64,000 bases of DNA from JAMXLO01 sp963818775 (lineage in GTDB: Bacteria > Pseudomonadota > Alphaproteobacteria > Acetobacterales > Acetobacteraceae). The stretch spans positions 186,001 through 250,000 of the forward strand of contig CAWFUF010000026.1 in the NCBI GenBank assembly GCA_963818775.1. The letters are read 5' to 3'. Of this stretch, positions 17,245 to 25,449 are shown piece after piece. The notes beneath the pieces were generated by a model that was not told where the DNA came from, ran no database searches, and worked only from the letters and a program-made list of their open reading frames with translations. The position numbers were made by a program, and so were the translations under genes. Numbering within the stretch: position 1 is the first letter of the stretch; every line of letters begins with the position of its first letter.

Positions 17245-18263
17245 TGGAGGCACGTGGTGTCTATCTGCGCGTCGGTCTGCTGATCCTTGGCGGGATTGCG
17301 CTACTGATCGCGCTGATCTGGTTTCTTGCCGGCGGCCAGATCGCGCACGGCACGCTGTTCGAGTCGTATTTCAGTGAATCGGTCCAGGGCCTGGAAGTTG
17401 GTGCGACCGTCAAATATCGTGGCGTGACGATCGGTCGGGTGACCAGCATCGGTTTGGTGAGTGCCGAATACGGCAGCAACGGCCAACCGATCGAGGTCGA
17501 GAGCCAGACATATCGCCTCGTGTTCGTGCGTTACGAAGTGGACCTGGCAAAGGTCGGACTCCTCCCGGACATCAAGGAGGCAGTAAGGCTCGGATTGCGC
17601 GCGCGCCTTGCCTCGCAAGGGATCACCGGCCTCAGCTATCTCGAACTGGATTTCGCCGATCCGGCGCAGTACCCGCCATTGGCTATCCCATGGGAGTCGA
17701 AGGCCGAGTACATCCCGTCCATGCCCAGCACGTTCCTTCAGGTGCAGGATGCCGCGCAGCATGTGCTGGCGAAGCTGAATGCGATCGATATGGACAAGCT
17801 GTCCGCTCAGGTGAGCGACCTGCTCACCGAGCTGCGAACCAACTTTGCCAGCGGTGACATGCACAACGCGCTGGTGCAGGCGACCACACTGCTGCGCAAC
17901 ACCGACGAGGCCCTGCGTGCGGCCGATCTGCCGGGAATGACCGCGGACATCAGGCATACATCGGAGGCGTTGCGCGACACAGTGCAAGGGCAGCAGATGC
18001 AGAAGCTGCTGGCCAATGCCGGTATGGCGGCGGATCAGTTCGCCACTGCGGCGGCCAGGCTGCCGCCGTTGATCGCATCGGTCCAGGCGACGGCGCAGCG
18101 GGCCGGCAACGGCACGGCGGATCTGGAGCAGGGCCTCATTCCGCTGTTGCGCGACATGCAGGCGACCGCGCAGAACCTGCGCGAGATGACCGATGCGCTG
18201 CGTCGCTACCCGGCGCAGGTGTTTGCACAGCCACCACCGCGCGGCTTGGAGCCGGCGCGATGA
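17244..18263 (+). CDS. MCE-family (MlaD/PqiB-like) substrate-binding protein
   Basis: A 339-residue single-pass membrane protein facing the periplasm. A membrane anchor lies at about residues 7-28 (YLRVGLLILGGIALLIALIWF). The MCE domain follows with FSESVQGLEVGATVKYRGVTIGRVTSI, the conserved GL..GA.V.Y.GV..G.V pattern. The C-terminal half is helical with long amphipathic stretches that could form the tube seen in MCE assemblies. ATG at 17244 overlaps the ATPase stop by 1 nt (TGATG); a GTG at 17241 directly before it is possible. The 3' end overlaps the lipoprotein start by 4 nt. Confidence 0.9.
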   Translation: MEARGVYLRVGLLILGGIALLIALIWFLAGGQIAHGTLFESYFSESVQGLEVGATVKYRGVTIGRVTSIGLVSAEYGSNGQPIEVESQTYRLVFVRYEVDLAKVGLLPDIKEAVRLGLRARLASQGITGLSYLELDFADPAQYPPLAIPWESKAEYIPSMPSTFLQVQDAAQHVLAKLNAIDMDKLSAQVSDLLTELRTNFASGDMHNALVQATTLLRNTDEALRAADLPGMTADIRHTSEALRDTVQGQQMQKLLANAGMAADQFATAAARLPPLIASVQATAQRAGNGTADLEQGLIPLLRDMQATAQNLREMTDALRRYPAQVFAQPPPRGLEPAR

Positions 18264-18856
18264 GGCGCCGCTGGGTGCTGGTCGGCGCGACGTCGCTCAC
18301 CGGCTGTTCATTGCTGCCGCAGACGCCTTACGTGCAGCGGCGCGACTGGCCACTCGATGTACATCGGCCGTCGGTAGAGCCGCGTAACCAACGTGGTCGC
18401 GTTCTGCTCTTGCGCAGCGTGCGGGCCGGACCCGGCCTCGAGGCGCGCGGCATGCAATGGCTGCAGCGCGATGGCAGCCTGCATGTTGACTTCTATGAAC
18501 AATGGGCCGTGCCGCCGGCACAGGCGGTTGAAAACGATCTGCGACAGTGGCTGGCCGACTCCGGACGGTTCAGCGCTGTGGTGGCGCCAGGCAGCCGGCT
18601 TAACGCCAATCTCGTACTCGAGGGTGAGCTCAACACGTTCGTCGCCAATCTGAATACGGGTATGGCGCGGGTAGCATTGGCGCTGGTTCTCATTGATCAG
18701 CGACAGGGATCAACGACGGTGCTTCTGCAGCGGACAGTCACCGCCGAGGTCAGGCTTGCCGGCGATGAGCCGCCGGCGATCGCGGATGCGATGAAGGCGG
18801 CGATCGTCGATGTACTGCGACAGACCGAAACCGACATCGCGGCGGCCATACACTGA
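18260..18856 (+). CDS. ABC-type transport auxiliary lipoprotein (PqiC-like)
   Basis: A 198-residue lipoprotein of the ABC_trans_aux family that works at the outer membrane end of MCE systems. The lipobox is TGC with Cys16 after MRRRWVLVGATSLTGC. YVQRRDWPLDVHRP and LLLRSVRAGPGLEARGMQWL, then FYEQWAVPPAQAVENDLRQWL, are the conserved PqiC-type pattern. The start ATG overlaps the MCE gene stop (ATGA). It is the last gene of the overlapping five-gene unit that begins at 14334 and is convergent with a small lipoprotein gene. Confidence 0.85.
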   Translation: MRRRWVLVGATSLTGCSLLPQTPYVQRRDWPLDVHRPSVEPRNQRGRVLLLRSVRAGPGLEARGMQWLQRDGSLHVDFYEQWAVPPAQAVENDLRQWLADSGRFSAVVAPGSRLNANLVLEGELNTFVANLNTGMARVALALVLIDQRQGSTTVLLQRTVTAEVRLAGDEPPAIADAMKAAIVDVLRQTETDIAAAIH

Positions 18857-18878
18857 TGTGCGATGAGCGAGGCAACGA

Positions 18879-19247
18879 TCAGAGGTTGGGCCAGGACCGA
18901 GTGCGATCGGCCTCCTGGGCCGGCGTGAGCGTTTGCGGTCCAGCAGCCACTTGCGGCGGATGGTCGGGCAGGTTTGCCGGATCGCGCCAGCAGTCGGAGA
19001 CGCCGAGACTGCGCGTGCAGTATGGTTGTGCCTCGGGGAGTGGCTCCACCGGGCGGCAGTAGCTTTTGCCCTGATCCAAACGGACCAGCGAACAGTCCTT
19101 GCCGGATAATACCGAATAGAGCGCATCGAACGGGCTGCGCTGGATCACCGCGAAGCTGCCGACGGTGACGCCGACGCCGATCGTTGCCGCCTGTTCAGGC
19201 GTAACGCAGCCGGCGAGCAGCAGCAGCAGGATCAACGCGGATCTCAC
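18879..19247 (-). CDS. Small putative lipoprotein of unknown function
   Basis: About 122 residues if GTG at 19247 is used. The N-terminus VRSALILLLLLAGC is a short signal with an LAGC lipobox, so a membrane-anchored lipoprotein is likely. The rest contains three to four Cys residues (GKDCSLVRL, SYCRPV, PYCTRSLGVSDCW) and a Pro-rich tail. I do not recognise a named family. The frame is open further upstream to 19382, but that extension would bury the signal sequence. It is convergent with the MCE operon and divergent from the YfgM-like gene. Confidence 0.6.
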   Translation of the reverse strand: MRSALILLLLLAGCVTPEQAATIGVGVTVGSFAVIQRSPFDALYSVLSGKDCSLVRLDQGKSYCRPVEPLPEAQPYCTRSLGVSDCWRDPANLPDHPPQVAAGPQTLTPAQEADRTRSWPNL

Positions 19248-19371
19248 AGCGACAGCATGCGCCTGCCAGGTAAATCGATGGTTTGCATCTCGTTTGCGGG
19301 GCCGCGGGTGCGTCGCTATGGTCCGCCGCGCCGGCGGAGCGGCAACAGCGGCGAATCGTGTGGGAGCCCAC

Positions 19372-20037
19372 GTGGTCGACATATTCGACGAGGTCGATGA
19401 GGAACTACGCGCCGAACGCGCGCAGCAACTGCTGAAGCGCTACGGCGGGCTGATCGTGGCGACCATACTGCTGATCGTCGGGGCTGTGGTCGGCTGGCAG
19501 GGTTGGAGCTGGTATGAGGCGCGGCAGGACCGGGCGGCGGCGGCGCAATACCTGATCGCGATGAATATCGCGAACGCAACGGCCGCAGGTAGCAGCGAGG
19601 CAAGCCGCACCGCCGCCATTGCCACCTTCTCGAAATTGGCGACCGCGTTGCCCAAGGGCTACGCGACGCTGGCGCGACTGCGTGAGGCGGCGCTGAAGGC
19701 GGATGCGGGTGACCTGCAAGGTGCCACGGAGCTGTGGGATCAGGTGGCCGGAGATTCATCGGCCGATCCGCTGCTGCGCGACCTGGCGAGCCTGCTATGG
19801 GCGCAGCATCAGATCGACACCGGTGATCCCTCGCTGCTGCAGGCTCGGCTGAAGGCTCTCGCTGCACCGGAGAATCCCTGGCATGCGCTGGCTGAGGAGC
19901 AGCTGGCGCTGCTGGACCTGCGGCTTGGGAAGACGGATCAGGCGCGCACATCGCTGCGCCGTCTGGCACAGGACGCCACGGCGCCGAATGGCGTCCGCGG
20001 ACGGGCAAGCGGCCTACTGAGCCGGCTGGGCGGTTGA
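19372..20037 (+). CDS. YfgM-like TPR-containing inner membrane protein
   Basis: A 221-residue single-pass membrane protein. DIFDEVDEELRAERAQQLLKRYG leads into one transmembrane helix (about residues 25-45, LIVATILLIVGAVVGWQGW), then a helical periplasmic TPR-like domain. This is the ancillary SecYEG/BamB-linked protein that commonly precedes bamB. I chose GTG at 19372 because GGGAG lies 5 nt upstream and it gives the usual N-terminus; the frame continues upstream to 19165 without family similarity. bamB follows 5 bp later. Confidence 0.85.
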   Translation: MVDIFDEVDEELRAERAQQLLKRYGGLIVATILLIVGAVVGWQGWSWYEARQDRAAAAQYLIAMNIANATAAGSSEASRTAAIATFSKLATALPKGYATLARLREAALKADAGDLQGATELWDQVAGDSSADPLLRDLASLLWAQHQIDTGDPSLLQARLKALAAPENPWHALAEEQLALLDLRLGKTDQARTSLRRLAQDATAPNGVRGRASGLLSRLGG

Positions 20038-20042
20038 CCGGC

Positions 20043-21362
20043 ATGACGCGACTCACGCGACGAAGTGCGCTGCTGGCGCCGTTGGCTCTCGGCGGTTGCG
20101 GCCTGTGGGACGACTGGTTCGGCACGCACAAGACGCCGCTGCCGGGCAAGCGGGAGGCTATCTCGACGGACCGCGGGACTCTGAAGGTTGACGAGGGCGT
20201 GCCGAAGGTGGAACTGCCGTCGGCGGTGAGCAACGTTGCGTGGCCACAGGCAGGGGGCAATCCGGCGCATTTCATGGGCCACCTCGCCGCTGGCCAACGC
20301 CTCGGCGAAGCATGGAGTGCCAATATCGGCGCTGGCGGTGGCTATCGGCGCAAGATCATGGCCCAGCCCGTGGTGGCGGACGGCATTGTCTATGTGATGG
20401 ACTCCGATGCCGTGGTTTCGGCGTTCGAGATCGCTGGCGGCAGGCGGGTCTGGCGGTTCGATACACGGAAGGATGAGGACGACAGCACCAACGTGGGCGG
20501 CGGCCTCGCGGTCGATCAGGGCACGCTCTACACGGTCAACGGGCTGGCGGAACTGGTGGCGCTGGACGCGGCCAAGGGCACAGTTCGCTGGCGCAGCAAC
20601 TTCGGCGCGCCCACGCGATCGGCCCCGACAGTGGTAGAGGGACGGCTGTTCGTCACCACCATACAGGACCGCATGTTGGCCCTGGCAACTGACGATGGAC
20701 GGCAACTGTGGTCGTACCAGGCCGCCAATCCGACGACGAGCCTGCTCGGACGGCCGGCGCCAGCCTATACGGACGGGTTGGTCGTAGGCGGCTTCGGTTC
20801 AGGCGAACTGGCGACGCTGCACGCAGAAAGCGGCACCCCTGTGTGGACTGACACTCTGACAGCCTCGGTGGGCAGCAGGGGCTTGGTGGACGTCTCCGCG
20901 GTGCGCGGGCTGCCGGTGGTGAGCGATGGCAAGGTCTATGCGATCAGCGTCGGAGGGCTGGCGGCCGCTATCGATCTGCCGAGTGGCCGGCGGCTATGGG
21001 AGCGCGAAGTTGCGGGCGAAGACAGTCCGTGGGCCGCGGGGCCCTGGCTGTTCATCGTGTCGCTCGAGCAGCAGATGGCAGCGCTGAATCGCGACGATGG
21101 CAGGGTGGCCTGGGTCACGGATCTTCCTCGGTGGAAGGACGCCGAGAAGCAGAAGGATCCGATTACCTGGTTTGGGCCTTTGCTGGCGGGCGACCGGCTG
21201 GTGGTGGCTGGAACGAATGATCAGGCGCTGGCGGTCAGTCCTTATACCGGCGCGATTCTTGGCCAGCAGGAACTGTCCGGGGCGGCATCGCTCGGACCGA
21301 TTGTGGCGGGCGGCACCGTGTTCGTGGTGACGGACGACGGCAGGCTGCTGGCGCTGCGCTGA
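20043..21362 (+). CDS. bamB: Outer membrane assembly lipoprotein BamB (PQQ-like beta-propeller)
   Basis: A 439-residue lipoprotein of the beta-barrel assembly (BAM) complex. The signal ends in ALGGC with Cys19 as the lipidated residue. The body holds repeated beta-propeller blades of the PQQ type, for example GIVYVMDSDAVVSAFEIAGGRRVWRF, GTLYTVNGLAELVALDAAKGTVRWR and LFVTTIQDRMLALATDDGRQLW. The start ATG at 20043 is preferred over an in-frame TTG at 20034. It lies between the YfgM-like gene and der, the usual neighbourhood yfgM-bamB-der. Confidence 0.93.
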   Translation: MTRLTRRSALLAPLALGGCGLWDDWFGTHKTPLPGKREAISTDRGTLKVDEGVPKVELPSAVSNVAWPQAGGNPAHFMGHLAAGQRLGEAWSANIGAGGGYRRKIMAQPVVADGIVYVMDSDAVVSAFEIAGGRRVWRFDTRKDEDDSTNVGGGLAVDQGTLYTVNGLAELVALDAAKGTVRWRSNFGAPTRSAPTVVEGRLFVTTIQDRMLALATDDGRQLWSYQAANPTTSLLGRPAPAYTDGLVVGGFGSGELATLHAESGTPVWTDTLTASVGSRGLVDVSAVRGLPVVSDGKVYAISVGGLAAAIDLPSGRRLWEREVAGEDSPWAAGPWLFIVSLEQQMAALNRDDGRVAWVTDLPRWKDAEKQKDPITWFGPLLAGDRLVVAGTNDQALAVSPYTGAILGQQELSGAASLGPIVAGGTVFVVTDDGRLLALR

Positions 21363-21368
21363 CCGGCC

Positions 21369-22712
21369 GTGCTGCCCTTGGTCGTGATCGCAGGCCGGCC
21401 GAATGTGGGAAAGAGCACGTTATTCAACCGGTTGGCCGGCAGGCGGTTGGCGCTGGTGTCGGACACGCCTGGCGTCACCCGCGACCGGAAGGAGGCGGAG
21501 GCGCTGCTGCGCGGCCGGCAGGTCCGGCTGGTCGATACGGCCGGCCTGGAGGAGGCGGCGCCGGAGACGCTGGCCGGGCGGATGCGGCAGGGCGCCGGGG
21601 TCGCGACGGCGGCTGCCGATCTGGTGGTGTTCGTGGTGGACGCGCGATCCGGCGTGACGCCGGCGGACCGCCACTTCGCCCAGTGGCTGCGGCGGCAGGG
21701 GCGCTCTGTGCTGTTGGTGGCCAACAAGGCGGAGGGGCGGTCGGCGCGGTCCTCCGTGCTGGACGCATTCGAACTGGGCTTCGGCGAGCCGGTCGCTGTT
21801 TCGGCTGAGCATGGGGAGGGGATCTCGGAGCTGATGACCGAGATCGCCGACCGGCTGCCGGTGCCGGAGGAGGTACCGGACGAAGTGCCGGAGGAGGGCG
21901 TGCGGCCGCTGAAGCTTGCGATCGTTGGGCGCCCGAACGCGGGGAAGTCCACCTTGCTGAACCGGCTGATCGGCGAGGAGCGGATGCTGACCGGACCGGA
22001 GCCGGGGCTGACGAGGGATGCCGTCTCGGTGGTGCTGCGGGATCCTGCCGGGCTGATCGAGCTGGTGGACACCGCCGGATTGCGGCGGAAGGCACGGATC
22101 GAGGCGCTGCTGGAGAAGCTGGCGGTGGGGGCGGCGATCGGGGCGCTGAAGCTGGCGGAGGTCGTGGTGCTGGTGGTCGACGCCACCGAAGGTCTGCACG
22201 ACCAGGATCTGCAGATCGCGCAGTTGATCGAGCGCGAGGGGCGAGCGTGCGTGATCGCGCTGAACAAGTGGGACGCGGTGGCGGACCGGTCGGCGGCGCG
22301 GCGGGCAGTGACGGAACGGCTTGAGATGAGCCTGACGCAGTTGCGGGGCGTGCCCGTGGTGCCGCTCTCGGCCATGACCGGGGCGGGGATGGACCGGTTG
22401 CTGCCGGCGGTGCGGCGGGCGCACGCGGTGTGGAATACACGGCTGTCGACTGCGGGGCTGAACCGCTGGTTCGAGCAGGCGCTGGCGCGGCACCCGCCGC
22501 CGCTGGTGAGCGGGCGGCGGTTGAAGCTGCGGTACATCACCCAGGCCAAGGCGCGGCCGCCGACCTTCGTCGCGTTCGGTACGCGGGCAGAGCGGCTGCC
22601 GGAGGATTACCAGCGGTATCTGGTCAACAGCCTGCGTGAGGCGTTCGAGTTGCCGGGCACGCCGATCCGATTGCAGTTGCGGGGGACGCGGAATCCCTAT
22701 GCGGAGGGGTAA
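21369..22712 (+). CDS. der: Ribosome biogenesis GTPase Der (EngA)
   Basis: A 447-residue tandem GTPase needed for 50S assembly. Two G domains are readable: the first P-loop GRPNVGKS at 9-16 with switch DTAGL near 56 and NKAEG near 119, the second P-loop GRPNAGKS at 187-194 with DTAGL and NKWD. The C-terminal KH-like domain contains LKLRYITQAKARPPTFVAFG. The start is GTG at 21369, 6 bp after the bamB stop. A C/G-rich hairpin follows the stop. Confidence 0.97.
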   Translation: MLPLVVIAGRPNVGKSTLFNRLAGRRLALVSDTPGVTRDRKEAEALLRGRQVRLVDTAGLEEAAPETLAGRMRQGAGVATAAADLVVFVVDARSGVTPADRHFAQWLRRQGRSVLLVANKAEGRSARSSVLDAFELGFGEPVAVSAEHGEGISELMTEIADRLPVPEEVPDEVPEEGVRPLKLAIVGRPNAGKSTLLNRLIGEERMLTGPEPGLTRDAVSVVLRDPAGLIELVDTAGLRRKARIEALLEKLAVGAAIGALKLAEVVVLVVDATEGLHDQDLQIAQLIEREGRACVIALNKWDAVADRSAARRAVTERLEMSLTQLRGVPVVPLSAMTGAGMDRLLPAVRRAHAVWNTRLSTAGLNRWFEQALARHPPPLVSGRRLKLRYITQAKARPPTFVAFGTRAERLPEDYQRYLVNSLREAFELPGTPIRLQLRGTRNPYAEG

Positions 22713-22721
22713 TCTCGCCGC

Positions 22722-22756
22722 CTCCCCCCGGCCCCCTCCCGCAGGGGGCGGGGGAG
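22722..22756. terminator. GC-rich nested hairpin after der
   Basis: CTCCCCC (22722-22728) pairs with GGGGGAG (22750-22756) and, inside it, CCCCCT (22732-22737) with AGGGGG (22743-22748). It is related in sequence to the hairpins at 8126-8147 and 41053-41088. It may terminate the bamB-der transcript; it ends only 10 bp before the next start. Confidence 0.45.
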
Positions 22757-22766
22757 AGTAGGGGGC

Positions 22767-23576
22767 TTGAGCTTCTTCCTTGGATTGCTCGTTCGCGCTG
22801 GCGTCACCGCATTTGTGGTGGTGGGTGCCACGGTGGCGGCCGAAGTGGCGGGGCCGTTCTGGGGCGGGCTGATCGTTTCGCTGCCGGTGGCGGCGGGACC
22901 AGCTTACGTGATGCTGGCGCTGCAGCACGACGCCGCGTTCATCGCCGCAAGCGCGCTGAACAGCCTTGCGGTGAACGCGGCCAGTTTCGTGTTCCTGGCG
23001 GCACTCGCGCTGCTGGCATTGCGGGTGCGCTGGTGGTGGGCGTTGGTCGGCAGCTTGGGCGCCTGGACCGGCACGGTGCTGGTGATCCGCCAGGTCGAGT
23101 GGGACGTGGTCGGCGCTATCGTGCTCAACGTGGCTGCCATCCTGGTGTGCCTGGTGCTGACCCGCTCGGTGGAGCGCGAGGCAGTCGCGCCGGGCGGGCC
23201 GGTGCGGCGGCGGTGGTTCGAGCTTCCGGTGCGGGCGGCGATGGTGGGATTGCTGGTGGGCGGGGTGGTCACCGGCAGCCGGGCGCTCGGGCCGGCGCTG
23301 ACCGGCATGGCGGCGGTGTTCCCGGTGGCGTTCACCAGTTTCGCGCTGCTGGTGCTGCCTCGGGTGGGTGGCGCCGTCGCGGCGGCGATCATGGTGAGCG
23401 CGCTGCGCGCAATGCCTGGGTTCGCACTCGCGATGCTGACGCTCCATCTGGCTGTGGTGCCGCTGGGGGCAGGGGTGGCGCTGGCGGTCGCGCTGCTGCC
23501 CTCGCTGGCGTGGTCGGCGATGCTGATGCTGCGGCGGCGAGGACGCGTCACACCGCGTAGATGTCCTCGACGCTGA
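22767..23576 (+). CDS. Polytopic membrane protein of unknown function
   Basis: A 269-residue protein with about seven to eight hydrophobic segments and little else, starting with TTG at 22767 (MSFFLGLLVRAGVTAFVVVG). Gly/Ala-rich helices and a short basic end (RRRGRVTPRRCPRR) suggest an inner-membrane protein. I do not recognise the family and cannot give a function. Its last 29 bp overlap the end of the frameshifted Uma2-type gene on the other strand, so the exact C-terminus could be affected by errors in that area. Confidence 0.65.
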   Translation: MSFFLGLLVRAGVTAFVVVGATVAAEVAGPFWGGLIVSLPVAAGPAYVMLALQHDAAFIAASALNSLAVNAASFVFLAALALLALRVRWWWALVGSLGAWTGTVLVIRQVEWDVVGAIVLNVAAILVCLVLTRSVEREAVAPGGPVRRRWFELPVRAAMVGLLVGGVVTGSRALGPALTGMAAVFPVAFTSFALLVLPRVGGAVAAAIMVSALRAMPGFALAMLTLHLAVVPLGAGVALAVALLPSLAWSAMLMLRRRGRVTPRRCPRR

Positions 23577-24118
23577 TTGTGATGCCTGGCGGCTCGAGCC
23601 TTATCTCGCCGGCTATGACGGCACGTGTCGTCGATCGAGCCGTCGTCGTCGCGGCGGTGATGCGCAACCTGCTGCTTGTCGGCCCAGACAATCAGGTAAT
23701 GGCGCAGCGAGGGTAGCCTGAAATACTCCTGGAGTTTCCAGGCCCGATCGGTGGCGCTCGTGCTGGGCGACAGGACTTCCACGATGATCAGCGGGTCTGG
23801 CACTGCGACAGCGTCGTCGGGCAACTTATCGCCACAGTGGACGACGGCGTCGGGTTCGTAGTCGCTTTCCCCTACCTCGACAGTCATGCCATCGGTGTAG
23901 ACCTCACAGGGCAGCCTGGCGGCCTGCACGGCCAGGCGCAGCACCTGCCAAACGAGCGCCTTCCGCCGATTGTGGCTGGCTCGTTCGGGCGCCATCGCAA
24001 CCACCACGCCGTTCACCCGCTCGAACCTGCCGGCCGGTTGCTGCTCCGCCCACGCTCGATATTCGTCACGGCTCATCCCGACGACGGGTTCAAAGGCTGA
24101 AGATGCGCTCACTGGCAT
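23548..24118 (-). pseudogene. Uma2-family endonuclease-like protein, frameshifted
   Basis: A Uma2 (DUF820, PD-(D/E)XK-like) protein broken by a frameshift. The N-terminal part reads MSRDEYRAWAEQQPAGRFERV, then ERVNGVVVAMAPERASHNRRK, DYEPDAVVHCGD and DPLIIVEVLSPSTSATDRAWK, including the conserved Asp and Glu-x-Leu/Val motif. Near 23624-23632 the frame leaves the family pattern; the adjacent frame gives RAVIAGEIRLEPPGITISVE then DIYAV and a stop at 23548-23550, the standard Uma2 C-terminus. An extra base (or two missing) explains this. These genes have unknown roles and occur in large families. The start at 24118 is the most N-terminal plausible ATG. Confidence 0.78.
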
Positions 24119-24186
24119 TCGCACCACCTCAACGCGGCAGATTTGCACATATTGCGCTGCCAAGTCGAACAGCAGTACGACGAGCG

Positions 24187-24993
24187 ATGACCCTGATCAC
24201 CGCGATCGCCGACAGGAGCCTGCTCGCCTTTGGTGCGCTGCTGTTTCTTATCCAACTGGTCGCGCATGAGATCGGCTACCGGGTCGGTCTCTGGTCCGCC
24301 AGCAGGCGTGGGGCGCAGACCGACAGTGTGGGCGTGGTGGTCGGCGGCATGCTCGGGTTGCTGGCGTTCGTACTGGCGCTTACCCTCTCGTTCGCCAATA
24401 CAGGCTTCAGCGAGCGTCGTGCGGGATCGCTGGCCGAGGCCAATGCCATCAGTACGGCGTGGCAGCGCGCCGAGGCGATCGGCCTGCCACGCGGCGATGA
24501 GATCGCCAGGCTGCTGGAGCAGTACACGCACCTGCGGATCGCCTTCATCCAGGCAAAGAACGATCCCGCCGCGCTCGACGATCTGAACCGGCGCAACAAT
24601 GCGCTGCAGACGCAGATCTGGGGACACGTGTCGGCCATCGCACGGGAGCGACCGGACGCTGTCGTCGCTTCACTGATGGCGGCGCTCAACGAGACATTCG
24701 ACATGACGACGGCCGCACGCTTTGCTTATGCGCTGCGCCTGCCGCCTCAGCTGCTCGGGCTGCTGATCGGCATGGCGCTGATCAGCATGGCCGCCCTCGG
24801 GTTCCAGATGGGCCTGAGGCGCAATCAGCTCCACGTGCTGGCGGCGTTGCTCACCCTGATGTGGACGGTGGTGATTTACGACATCATCGACCTGGCATCG
24901 CCGCGGTACGGCTCGCTGCGCACCAGCGCGGCGGTCTACGAGTGGACGCTGCAGAGCTTTCACGGCGGCGTGCCAATCCCGCCGCCGCCGTGA
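24187..24993 (+). CDS. DUF4239-like (bestrophin-like) membrane protein
   Basis: A 268-residue membrane protein with an N-terminal pair of hydrophobic segments (LLAFGALLFLIQLVAHEIGY and GVVVGGMLGLLAFVLALTLS), a helical middle region, and two C-terminal segments (LLGLLIGMALISMAALGFQM and VLAALLTLMWTVVIYDIIDL). The FANTGFSERRAGSLAEANAI region is typical of DUF4239 proteins, whose function is not established. I place the start at the ATG at 24187 because the upstream extension of the frame overlaps the Uma2 gene and lacks similarity. Confidence 0.72.
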   Translation: MTLITAIADRSLLAFGALLFLIQLVAHEIGYRVGLWSASRRGAQTDSVGVVVGGMLGLLAFVLALTLSFANTGFSERRAGSLAEANAISTAWQRAEAIGLPRGDEIARLLEQYTHLRIAFIQAKNDPAALDDLNRRNNALQTQIWGHVSAIARERPDAVVASLMAALNETFDMTTAARFAYALRLPPQLLGLLIGMALISMAALGFQMGLRRNQLHVLAALLTLMWTVVIYDIIDLASPRYGSLRTSAAVYEWTLQSFHGGVPIPPPP

Positions 24994-25009
24994 CGTAAAA
25001 CGCCGCGAT

Positions 25010-25384
25010 TCAGGCGGCCGGCAGCAGCGCGGCGGGATACGGACCGTGCGGCAAGGTGTCGAGCTTCAGCTTGACCGGTGTCCCCAGCCAGAGTGCTTGG
25101 CTGGTATGGTCCTCATACTCGTCGTCTGTCAGGGGATGCACCAGGATGTCGAGGCCCTCGCGGTTGAACATCAGCCACGGCACGATGTGCTGGAAGACGT
25201 CGGTCTTGAAGATGACCTGCATCTGCGGCACGGGATGCGGGCCGGCTATGCCGCTGTTCCGGCCGAGCTGCACCTGGAAGTTCGCTGCCAGCGAGTCACG
25301 CAGTTTGGTGGCGACCGGCAAGGTGGCGTCATCGTAGTAGATATGCACGTGATAGCCGTGAAGTTCGGCTGGCAAATCGGTCAT
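25010..25384 (-). CDS. DOPA 4,5-dioxygenase-family protein
   Basis: A 124-residue protein of the DOPA 4,5-dioxygenase (aromatic ring-cleaving, DUF1311-unrelated) family. Recognisable pieces are YHVHIYYDD at the start, GPHPVPQMQVIF in the middle and WLMFNREGLDILVHPLTDDEYEDH, which supply the conserved His residues expected to bind metal. Length is normal. The start is the ATG at 25384, which has GGAGG 8 nt upstream; an ATG five codons earlier lacks a good site. Bacterial members are poorly characterised, so activity on DOPA is not implied. Confidence 0.82.
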   Translation of the reverse strand: MTDLPAELHGYHVHIYYDDATLPVATKLRDSLAANFQVQLGRNSGIAGPHPVPQMQVIFKTDVFQHIVPWLMFNREGLDILVHPLTDDEYEDHTSQALWLGTPVKLKLDTLPHGPYPAALLPAA

Positions 25385-25449
25385 GACGAAGTCCTCCATT
25401 CTTGGGTTTGGCTTAGAATAGCGTGGACCGCTTGCGATCGACAATCGCC

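Noticed and set aside
21420..23447. A 675-codon minus-strand frame rich in His, Arg, Gln and Pro
   Set aside because: It is antisense to der and the membrane protein gene and shows only codon-bias artefacts.
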